From: Chara braunii
Lineage: Eukaryota > Streptophyta > Charophyceae > Charales > Characeae
Length of the DNA stretch: 62,280 nt
Reading direction: 5' to 3'
Assembly: GCA_003427395.1 (NCBI GenBank)
Contig: BFEA01000235.1
Location: 993,821-1,056,100 of the forward strand
Below the pieces are notes generated by a model, which worked only from the letters and a program-made list of their open reading frames with translations, had not been told where the DNA came from and did not search any database. The position numbers and the translations under genes are program-made. Position 1 is the first letter of the stretch, and each line of letters opens with the position of its first letter. This document shows, piece after piece, positions 43,645-52,289 of this stretch.

Positions 43645-44040
43645 TACATAAGTTGGAGATCCTTCTGAAGGATTGAGTAGATACGTTCTCTCTCTCTCTC
43701 TCTTGAAACCATGGCGCCCCCTTCTTCTTTTCCTTCTTCTTGTCTCAACCCCCCGCATTTGGACTTTTTCGCCAATCTCCCTGACAAATTATGTTATTTC
43801 TCAACATGTATCACGCAGGTTTATGGGGTAGAATGCTATCCCTATGAGTCTGGGTTCACTAACTAGGTAGACTGCGCCGCATGTGTCAACCAAGCGCATG
43901 ACGTGTGTGTTCGATACCGAATGAGTAGTAAGGCATGAAAGTGCCCTCTGTGTCGAACGAACATGCTTCCTACAGAGGTTCAATTCGAGGTTGCCCTAAC
44001 GAACTGTTCCGAATACGATGAAAAATACGGAACTGGCTAA
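43645..44040 (+). pseudogene. PHD-like zinc finger between RNase H and integrase
   Basis: This segment stays in the RNase H frame. It encodes CYFSTCITQVYGVECYPYES, then VDCAACVNQAHDVCVRYRMS and KCPLC. The spacing C-x2-C-x4-H-x2-C and then C-x2-C, with earlier Cys pairs, fits a PHD (C4HC3) finger; PHD fingers usually read histone tails. Two stop codons (TAG 43864-43866, TGA 43936-43938) sit where PHD fingers commonly carry Trp, just before the third Cys pair and before the last one. The ATG at 43711 may be incidental. A RING-like or unrelated Cys-rich fold is the alternative. Confidence 0.65.
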
Positions 44041-45410
44041 ATTAGTTGGTAAACCATTAGACCATCTTACTAAGCATGACAGGCGCCGAACAACCGAGAG
44101 GTCACGAGACTATTAATGAATCAACGATCATCTTGAAAAGCGTAAAACAGATGGATCAGGATTGTGGTTGACGGTTCCCCATCCATTTCAACAATATGAC
44201 TGGACCAGATCTGCGCACGAGGAGCAAGCCGCTCACTTTGCTATACGTGTCACCGAAACAACCATCGATCATAGTCGATGGTTTTGGTCTAACATTCGTG
44301 ATGATGTTAGGCATGTGGTTGCCAACTGTCTAGTCTGTGTTGTCGATCGTGCACCTATCCGTAGGCCAAACACGATAGTTCCGACAGAAGTAGAGCGTCC
44401 TTTTCAGTGACTCAGTATGGACACGACAGATATCGACGTGCCATTTGGCCCCAATCGTTGTCAGTATTCCATTCTCTTGGTGCTAATCGACCACTTCTCG
44501 AAATATATCGAAGTCTACCCCTATAAAACACGTAAGGCCTAAAAAATAGCTATGCACATCGACCGATTCCTCAATACCCATCTAGATACATAAGTGATTC
44601 AAATTGACAATGAGTCTGAATTCAAAGCCGAGGTAAAGGAACTACCGATGCGTCGTGGCGTTACTCTTCGACACACCGCCCCCCATGTCTCTCAGTCCAA
44701 TGGGCTGGCTGAAAACGCGAACCGCATGATTAAGACCCCCCTTCGCATGAATTTGGCGGCCAATAATACGCGTCCTTGGCCCGAGATAGTGTATCAAATC
44801 ATCGGGATCCATCGAGCGACCCCTCATGAATCCACTGGATTCACCCCCTTTCAGCTGCGAACAAATAGTATCCCATGTGTCGACAATCGGAGTGCCTCAG
44901 AAATTGTCGAAACAGGGGGAAGGGACACGTGGTCAGCCCTCAAGGCCAAGGCTAAACGGTATGCGGAATTAACGGAAAAGGCTATCCCCAGGCTAGCCCG
45001 AAAGAGGCAGAAAATGACAGAACTAGCCCACGGTAGGCATGTCTGTAGTTACGAGGCCCGGAATGGTCATGCAGGTCCTAACGGAAATGTGCACGCACGT
45101 TTTCTGGCTGTACGTATTAGGGGACCTAGTGCAAGTACGTAAATGTGCACGCAACCGGAAACTCGCTCCCAAGTTTTCTGGCTGCTTTTGCGTAGTGGAA
45201 CTCGTCCCTAACAGAGCCAATACTGTGCGCATCGCTCCTAAGATCGACACCATCCATAACTCTCTTCCTATTGTCCGCTATACCTCCTACCTTCGCCCTC
45301 TCCCACCCTCTGAGGATCCTATCTCGCCTCAATCTTCTTTCTCCAACCCAGATCAGGACCTTGCTTCCTCCCCTTCGTCTAATACTGCTACTCCTCGATC
45401 TTCGCCATGA
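44041..45410 (+). pseudogene. Ty3/gypsy integrase with GPY/F-like C terminus, broken
   Basis: HEEQAAHFAIR and CLVCVVDRAPIRRPN form the HHCC zinc-binding N terminus. SMDTTDIDVPFGPN holds the first catalytic Asp, VIQIDNESEFKAEVKEL the second and SNGLAENANRMIKT the Glu, so the DDE triad survives. DLVQVRKCARNRKLAPKFSG with VRYTSYLRPLPP is the C-terminal GPY/F-like module. Stops lie at about 44408, 44540 and 44592, with a frame change near 45120. The frame ends at a TGA at 45408-45410. Confidence 0.88.
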
Positions 45411-46137
45411 GTTTCGCTATCGAACCGACCCTTCCTCCGCAACTTCTTCATCCTCGACCTTCGTTGCAGTTTCGCCAAGTCTCGTATCCTCGTCTCAGTC
45501 CCGATCTCCTCCGGTTTGCGCAACTACTCAGCCACCGAGCCTGGTACGCAGCCGTAGAAGTAACGATTTCAACGGAGTAGGGGGCAACGGTCATCTTGGT
45601 GGAAGCTTCGGCGTTCAAACGATTCTCCCGGCCTAATCGGAGCGACGTGACGGTGATCCTCGCCTTCAGTGGCGATCTGTGCACTATCAGCTCGCGGCAA
45701 CGCAACGCGGTGATCACCAACCTCTACAAGTGGGGACAAACGTTGGTGGCAGATTGGCGGCAACGACTGGCCCGACCAGGCCGACAAGTAGTGGGGACTG
45801 AGTGTATCGGTACTTTTTCTCTCCGAACTAGTAGCACTGATCCCCCAGCTCATCCCCTTCCCCCTCTTCATCCTTACCCATTGCGCCGATCAATCAATTT
45901 TTGACCTTCTCCCTCCCTTCAGATCTTCCAACTCTCTGGCCATCTTGGGCCGATCCCCTTCTAACCTTGGAAATTCGCCCCGCCACGATCCCTCCCTTTC
46001 ATCCTCCTTACATCCGTAAGTGGACCAAATTCGCGTCGGTCAGCGTATGCATGCTAACGGTGAGGTGTCACTAGGCTCGGTATTACCGCAATCGGGAATT
46101 AGAGATCTGTAACGAGATCTCGCTAGTACTAGCGTAG
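45411..46137 (+). other. Spacer after pol
   Basis: Pro/Ser-rich frames continue past the pol stop. A frame at 45596-45904 contains ISSRQRNAVITNLYKWGQTL and WRQRLARPGRQVVGTE, which looks coding but is unrecognised. It may be the decayed start of the downstream ORF. Confidence 0.4.
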
Positions 46138-47292
46138 GCATGGCCAACAGAGACGGATACCTGTGATACTTTATTTGGACTTCTTTATGGAGAGATTGCT
46201 GAAGGAGGTAGAGCGACTGTCGCCTACGAGCTCCTCACCTTCCTGTCCCAACTCGTCGACGATCTGCAGACGAACATTATCTCCTTCAATCCAAGCGATC
46301 CTAGCCAAGCTGAGCTTGTCATTTTGGAGAGGACGTTTACACCAACAGTAATTTGGACGAACTGCACAAAAGACTTTTGTCAATACCTAAGCGATCACGA
46401 TCCCACGGTTTGGTGCTTTCCGGACATGGACGATGTTGCACCGAACAATTCCGATTTAGACGAGTTCTGCAACGCGCATTGGGGACACGGTGAGGTGTCA
46501 TCGGACGATGATCCAGGTCGCATAGCCATCGGGGGTTTGTCAACAGAAAAAGAGTCGGAAGCCCAATCGACGTCGAAGGAAGACGAAGAGGCATCAACAC
46601 CCGAGCCCCGGGAGGCCCCGCCGGTCCGAGCACCACCTACTGCACGGGGAGGATCTGCTTTGGACCCCGAAGTCCCTGCCGACATAGCTAGTCGACACGA
46701 TGGCGCAGAATCCTCCCGTCAGCGCCGCCGCTCTCGCTCACCATCTCCCTCCTCACCCCCCTCCACGCTTCGTTCCCGTCCTCCTCCCCGCACGAGAGCG
46801 CTCTGTCTTCGTCCGATCTATCGCCGCCCTTTTGATTATCTCTCCTTTTCTCCTCTTCTCCACATCGAGTTCCCTCTAAACTATCACATTTTTGCCAATC
46901 AGCTCTTCTACCATCACTTTGCTGTACGACTCTTATGCAAAGTATTCCCTCATCGCCCCCAGTCCTTCCCCCTCAACATCCTTCTCTTCAGTGTCGCCTG
47001 GAGACAGTACAACCATATGGAGTTGTATTGCATCATCTCCGGGACCTTTTCCGCGGTAGAGGACTATGAATCCCTACGCGATAATATCCTTCGCACTATC
47101 CCCACTCTCTATCCCGATTACCTCCTTTCCCTCTTCCGACCCAACCATCGATTCCCTCGAGCGCACCAAATCGTCCATTTTGTCGATCTCGGTGATGAAG
47201 CCTTTGACTACTTCCCTTCGCTCCCAGCTGAATGGCCTAGACCACTCCATAACCCTCTCCTCGTCAGTTACCGCCGAGCGAACTTTCAGTAA
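46138..47292 (+). CDS. Additional ORF downstream of integrase, unknown function
   Basis: An open frame of 384 codons between integrase and the 3' LTR, sense to pol. The N-terminal third is acidic and well balanced (TDTCDTLFGLLYGEIAEGGR, FLSQLVDDLQTNIISFNPSD, FCNAHWGHGEVSSDDDPGR). The middle is a disordered Glu/Pro/Ser/Arg-rich linker (SRQRRRSRSPSPSS). The C-terminal part is aromatic-rich (FPLNYHIFANQLFYHHFAV, DEAFDYFPSLPAEWPRP). I see no signal peptide or convincing membrane segment, so an envelope protein is not supported. An ATG at 46140 is in another frame (ATGGCCAACAGAGACGG), so the true start may have been lost to a frameshift. It is the longest unbroken frame in the element. Confidence 0.5.
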   Translation, partial: AWPTETDTCDTLFGLLYGEIAEGGRATVAYELLTFLSQLVDDLQTNIISFNPSDPSQAELVILERTFTPTVIWTNCTKDFCQYLSDHDPTVWCFPDMDDVAPNNSDLDEFCNAHWGHGEVSSDDDPGRIAIGGLSTEKESEAQSTSKEDEEASTPEPREAPPVRAPPTARGGSALDPEVPADIASRHDGAESSRQRRRSRSPSPSSPPSTLRSRPPPRTRALCLRPIYRRPFDYLSFSPLLHIEFPLNYHIFANQLFYHHFAVRLLCKVFPHRPQSFPLNILLFSVAWRQYNHMELYCIISGTFSAVEDYESLRDNILRTIPTLYPDYLLSLFRPNHRFPRAHQIVHFVDLGDEAFDYFPSLPAEWPRPLHNPLLVSYRRANFQ

Positions 47293-47610
47293 CTGAGCAG
47301 AAGCAGGCAAGATTGGCGGACCATGATGGTGTCACTTGGACGACCTCCGCCAATCAAAGAGGCAGGGAGTTGCACATAACAGGGCTGGCTAATAGAGATC
47401 CTAAAAGAACGGGCCAAGAGATTCACGAAGACATTACAATTGAAGTGGGCGTCAACATGGACTCTAGCCCGATCTAGTGCTTATACAAGATGTTGTTCAT
47501 CATGATACGCTCGGTTCCTCATTCATTCCCCCGCCCCCCTTCTTCTCTCTCCACCATGTAAACTAGTTTTCATGCATTAAATCAGGAGGTCGCATAATTT
47601 TGGAACCCCC

Positions 47611-47621
47611 TGAGCGTCACA
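47611..47621 (+). other. Copy of the LTR 3' terminus just before the 3' LTR
   Basis: TGAGCGTCACA here is identical to the last bases of the 3' LTR (49626-49636), and lies two bases before TGTGACG. I see no clear polypurine tract at this junction. Confidence 0.6.
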
Positions 47622-47623
47622 TA

Positions 47624-49636
47624 TGTGACGCGCCAACTTCCGGACCTGCGCCATTTTCCACCCCCCCCACCCTTCCCCCCCTCCTTTTTTTGTGTGATTT
47701 TTTGCAGCCAGTGCAAGGAGGCCCCTCTCTGTGTTTTCAATGGATCGATGCGCATTACTTGAGGCCTAACCCTTTCGATCGGTTTTCTGAATTTCATCTT
47801 TTCGCAATTCGAGAAATACATGGGAAGTACGCGCGCTTTAGCGAGTGCGCTAGGAATTTGGCTCGACGGTTAGAAATTTTGGAATAAGCGGGACCCGACG
47901 TGTCCTTTTTGTTCATGAATGATCTCGTCTTTGTATCGGAAAATTCTGAGAATTCTTGTGTGAAGATGAATAGACATAGGACTTTTTCCCGCGTTCACTA
48001 TATGCGTGGGACTGGCGTCTAGCCAAGGAGACGCGCAGTGTAAAAAGGAAATTCCTGATACACGATGGTTCTGATTGGCTACGATCTGGATCCGAAGGAT
48101 CGACATTGCTTTCGGCGGGCGATTATCCCTTAACCTTCCCCTACCCCTCCCTACATCAGTCATAATCCTTCCTAGCATCTACCTCCTTTTCCGCAGCTAT
48201 AAATTCCGAAAGCGCTCCCGAAAATCTCTCTCTCAACTCATCAGCCAGCTTCCGGGAAGCAGTGGCTAGGTGGTACGTGTGAAGGTGCGATGTTGAAAAA
48301 TCCTGACGAGCTGACTGTAGTCCTGACGGCTGTGCGTTGGATCGCTCGACGAACTGTGGGGTCCAAGAAAGACCGGGCAGAGACTAAGTCGGCGGGGCGA
48401 CGATCGCTGTGGTGGGAGTAGCACGTGACGACCGGGATTGTCAGTGCCGGTGTGAGGTTTGAGCAGAAGGTTGAGTGGATGAACGGCCTAGGGCCGCGGT
48501 GGAATTTTATGTTGGATGCGCCTCTTTTTGTCTCAGAGTACAAGTCGTCGAGCGCGAGTTCCGTTCACTAGGCATTTGAGACGGAATCTTTCGACAAGGG
48601 CATTAGACTTTTTCGTGTATAATTACCTTCTGCCTTCTTCTCTCTTCTGATCCATGTCTCGCCTCCCTTGCACTTCATTGCCATTATATGTCTGCTACAA
48701 TGGATGGATTATGATGATCTCTCTCCTCCTACTTTGACACGTGCATGCCGTGGGTTGTCACTGAAGACTTGTGTGAGCAGGTGGATAGAACTGATGAAAT
48801 GCGGGATTGGATTGACCGAATGAAAGATGCATGATTAGGGAGAATCTGGTGTTTTGTCTTTTTTTTCCCATGTGGACCGATCACCCAATCCGACGGGGCA
48901 CGGACTCCCCGTACCTTCACCGTGCCCGTTCCCGTACAACGAGGAAAGGACATGTGTATGCGAGTGGGACGTACGAGAAGCCATGATCAAGATCAGTGGG
49001 CGTTATTACTTTCCACCCGAGACCCGGTGCTCCGGATTCGTTGGTGCAGGATTCGTAATTATCTATATTCACTTTCCGCCTTATTCGTTGTTATTGCCGT
49101 TTAATGAGTTGATCGTCATCCCGAGGGCGGCAGTGGCACCTCATTGGCCTAACACTCTGTGTAGCGACTGTCGTCGTACCGAGCATTACCAAGCCAAAGG
49201 CTTCCATTACCGCACACGTGGCGAGGATGAACATAGGGAGAGAGCCACCCGATTGAGGCCCTCCACGTCGGATTCAGAGTTGTGTAGTGAGCGCCGGCGA
49301 GATCTCATGCGAAAACGGGATATTTTTCGTGTGCCCTCCCCCTTTCATTCGAAACGAAGAGCAACGGCTCGCTGGGAAGTACAACGATACTTTTTGGATT
49401 GAATTCCTCATCGCCGTAAGAACCCGCGCGCGCTCTTTTCCTTAGATCACGTGGCGACGGACCTTTTTCTTACTAAAGTCGGACCAACACGGGGGATTTC
49501 AGTTCCGTCTGTGTCCCCACACTCAATTTCCCCCAAAATCCTTGGCACACCCCATTTTTGCTGTTCTTCCCCGGCCTTTCCACGAACCAAAACACTCCGA
49601 CCGGAAGACGGCGCAGGGCGTGAGCTGAGCGTCACA
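47624..49636 (+). repeat. 3' LTR of the Ty3/gypsy element
   Basis: Starts TGTGACGCGCCAACTTCCGG and ends GCTGAGCGTCACA, with TGTGACG/CGTCACA as terminal inverted repeats. It aligns throughout with the 5' LTR at high identity by eye but is 1.1 kb shorter. The frame 48854-49402 that it contains is matched in the 5' LTR (38464 onward) and is probably not a gene. Confidence 0.88.
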
Positions 49637-49760
49637 ACCAGACCAACCAGTGACTCACGCCCTCTACTCTCCGACCACAGACCCCAGCTGTATTTTAAAG
49701 GCGGGGTACTTATCATCGAGACGCTTATCACCATTATCAGTTGATCGTAACCTTCTCCCA
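49637..49760. repeat. Family E repeat, fourth copy
   Basis: CCAGTGACTCACGCCCTCTA, CCACAGACCCCAGCTGTATT, GGGGTACTTATCATCGAGAC and TGATCGTAACCTTCTCCC match the second copy at 35758. It also leads into a GT-rich stretch, as that copy does. Confidence 0.85.
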
Positions 49761-50330
49761 ACCCTATGGATGTGTATGTGTGTATGTACTCTGTGTCATA
49801 GCTGTGTGTCTGTGAGCTAAATGTATTGTTGTATGCTGCTCCCCACCATGGAGCATCTGCGAAATGAGTACCGAGTACTGGTGAGGGGTGCTCTTACCAC
49901 CTCCACTAGTACATATATGTGTGTGTGTACCTTGAGCTATATATATGTATGTATAGTATGTGTGTATGGATTGTGCTATCTGGGGTAGTATTTCATGTGT
50001 GCATGTGTATGTGGTAGAGACAGGTCTATCTGGACAGGACCCCCCCAAAGTCCGGAACCGGACTCGAATACAGTCTGAAACTGGAGGGTTCTACCACTTG
50101 TACTACTGTGGGAAGTGAATATAATGTGTGTATTGTCTGGACTTGGGGAGATCATCAGAGCGACCAAAGCCAACAACAACCGGCAACCAACGTGAAGACT
50201 AGACCAGCATACAACACCCATGGACTGACCCCCTGGGTGGTGTGCAGGCAGTGTCTGTAATAGTACCATGCGTCAGCCCAGGGGAGTGTGTGTCCAGCTG
50301 TGCGTCATTCTAACGCCCTGCCGGCGAGGC
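49761..50330 (-). mobile_element. Possible SINE body, GT/AT-rich
   Basis: Sequence between the family-E repeat and the tRNA-like head has TATATGTGTGTGTGTACC and TATATATGTATGTATAGT tracts and no gene. If the minus-strand head at 50331-50408 is a SINE promoter, this is where its body and simple-sequence tail would lie. Confidence 0.35.
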
Positions 50331-50408
50331 TGTGGAGTTTTGAACCCACAACCTCATACCACAATGTGTATTTCCAACTGGTGCTCTAACCTCTGAGCTA
50401 CATCCTTG
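50331..50408 (-). mobile_element. tRNA-like SINE head
   Basis: On the minus strand GATGTAGCTCAGAGGTTAGA with GCACC forms an A box and a perfect GCTC/GAGC D stem. TGTGGGTTCAAAACTCCACA forms a T arm with a TGTGG/CCACA stem and a near-consensus B box. The space between the two boxes is longer than in a tRNA, so this is a tRNA-derived SINE head and not a functional tRNA. Confidence 0.65.
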
Positions 50409-50622
50409 CAGAATTTTGCTATGGCAGAGTGGCCTCATCAGGGCTCTGCTCTGAGATACCAAATTATGCAAGCCTTGGATGAGGATAACCCAATGGTTTC
50501 AGCTTCTCTCCCTTCTCTCTTCCATGTTATCGGGTTTGGAACATAACTCCTTATCACCCAGCAGCACCCAGCAGATGTCACATAGGAATTAGACCCCAAT
50601 ATCCTCAATCATACGTTGACTA

Positions 50623-50727
50623 CCTTCTTCCCCCGAACACAACGTACGGCCATTATAGCCGAATCTGGCCTATCTTTCGGTCTAAATACAGCTATAATGA
50701 CCGTACGTTGTATTCGGGGGAAGAAGG
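50623..50727. mobile_element. Family A palindromic MITE, best-preserved copy
   Basis: Between TA dinucleotides lie CCTTCTTCCCCCGAACACAA with CGTACGGCCATTATAGC and their near-perfect reverse complement GCTATAATGACCGTACG with TTGTATTCGGGGGAAGAAGG. The unpaired centre is only about 30 nt. Confidence 0.9.
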
Positions 50728-50980
50728 TAGTTCCCTGTCTGTGTGTGATCGTGCTCAGGCTGAAGCAAGTGGCCCCTTCCCATACCTCTGGCCTTGAAAG
50801 AGCACCTCCGTTTCCAGTCAACAATTTCTCTAAGGGATTTGCCAGTCCACTTGCATAGATAAAGCTCTTTCTTTTGAGAACCAAAAAGAAAAAAATCATC
50901 TTTCTTACGTCGCAGCTCTTTGGCCTTTTTCTGCCCTTGTTAGAGTTGTCCCTTCCATAGTTATCTAGGCTATAGCTTTT

Positions 50981-51004
50981 TTAAAAAAAAAAAAAAAAAA
51001 AAAA
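50981..51004. repeat. Poly(A) tract
   Basis: About 24 A after CTATAGCTTTTTT. It may be the tail of a retroposed sequence beginning upstream; no promoter element was recognised. Confidence 0.8.
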
Positions 51005-51186
51005 GGTAAGCTATATTCTTTTCTCATCTATTTCATCTCTCTTGGTAGTAGGCTCACGTATTTGCCTGGGCAAGCTTGGTGTTCTACCAGCTAGAGATAA
51101 CCCTTTGCCCCCCCAAGCCAGCATTGGCAGGACCTTGGCTGATGTTGTTGGCTATAGCTTTTTCACTGTTGACTATACTCAAACTA

Positions 51187-51332
51187 CTATTTTCACCCGA
51201 ATATAAATATAACATCGGTCGTTATAGCTGTATTTAGGGCATTTTGCAGTCCAGGTCGTTATAGCTGTATTGGGGCATTTTCAGTCGAGATGCAGCGTAA
51301 TGACCGGCCGCCGTTCTATTCGGGTGAAGACC
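51187..51332. mobile_element. Family A palindromic MITE, subfamily 2
   Basis: TTTTCACCCGAATATAAATA and TTCTATTCGGGTGAAGACCG are the termini. The interior repeats GGTCGTTATAGCTGTATT twice, so the centre was partially duplicated and the copy is longer (about 145 bp) than the rest. Confidence 0.75.
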
Positions 51333-51339
51333 GTCGGAC

Positions 51340-52200
51340 TTTCCTGGATGCATCGGAGTTTAGAAAAACTCCTACATAGCGTGATATGCCCTCAGGCTCT
51401 GCCGTTTTCTTAGTATTTGTCAGGACCTTTCTGTTCCCCTTCTCTCTATTCTGTCATTTCTCTTCTCTGTCTCATCCCGAATGATTGATAGTCATATCCA
51501 CACTGGACTGTCACTCGCTACTCACTGCTGTGTGCGTTTGATCAATCTTCACCCTCTTCTGTGTGTTGATTGCCCCAGCAGCATGAGCTTTGCAAGTTTC
51601 AAGATATCCCCTCAGTGCGGATTAGTTACTTGTCCGTGTTGTTATTTGCAGTTTGAACTGACTGCCTCTCCCCTCCTCTCCGCAATCTGATATTGTTGCA
51701 GCTGGTTGCCCCACACATGCACAGATGTGTGGCTCACACTTGTTGTGCTAGCACAGGAGGCACTGAACCCAGAGAAAGCTCCTCCTCATCCTTCCGAGCC
51801 TAAGATTGAACGAAGCCCAAACATGAGAAAGGACACGAATAGACCATAGATTGGAGCAAGTTTCCATAACAAATTAAAAATAAAAATTACAAAAATCTGC
51901 GGGCGCCGGGCAGTCAACTGTGGTGCAGGATCTGAAGACCATTGCCCTTTTTCTCTCCAAAAGACAGGAAAAGGCCACTTATGTCTTGAAATTCTGAAGC
52001 TAAGAAATAAAAAAATAAGAATAAGAATAAGAATAAATTCTGAAGCTAGCCCTGTCACAATGCAGGTGTGAGTTAAAAAAAAAAAAAAAAAAAAACAATG
52101 CAGGTGTGTGTCTGCACAGCCAGGAGTACTCTGACATGGATAGGGTCTCCCATGCAGCACCTAAGTGTGCTAGGGCTGAACTTTCTTTCTTTGTCTTTTT
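51340..52200. other. Unassigned; poly(A) tract near 52074-52095
   Basis: No gene recognised. AGTTAAAAAA... with about 22 A is followed by AACAATGCAGGTGTGTGTCT. The segment AATGCAGGTGTG precedes the tract too, consistent with a small duplication around an A-tailed insertion. Confidence 0.4.
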
Positions 52201-52285
52201 GGGACCATTTCTGGACGTGTGTGGCATCCTTGCACAGGGGCCATGCCAATCTTATCTGTACGGTTCAAAATTTAAACCACCAGTG
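52201..52285 (-). pseudogene. U6 snRNA pseudogene
   Basis: U6 is the catalytic core RNA of the spliceosome. On the minus strand the sequence contains GATTGGCATGGCCCCTGTGC, AAGGATGCCACACAC and GAAATGGTCC, which follow plant U6 closely. The essential ACAGAGA box reads ACAGATA, the 5' stem-loop is not recognisable, and the 3' end runs into an A-rich tail (AAAAAGACAAAGAAAGAAAG) instead of a T-run terminator. This indicates a retroposed, non-functional copy. Confidence 0.88.
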
Positions 52286-52289
52286 CCTT

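Noticed and set aside
46138-47292. Envelope gene of an errantivirus-like element
   Set aside because: No signal peptide, cleavage site or convincing membrane segment; the position alone does not support the call.
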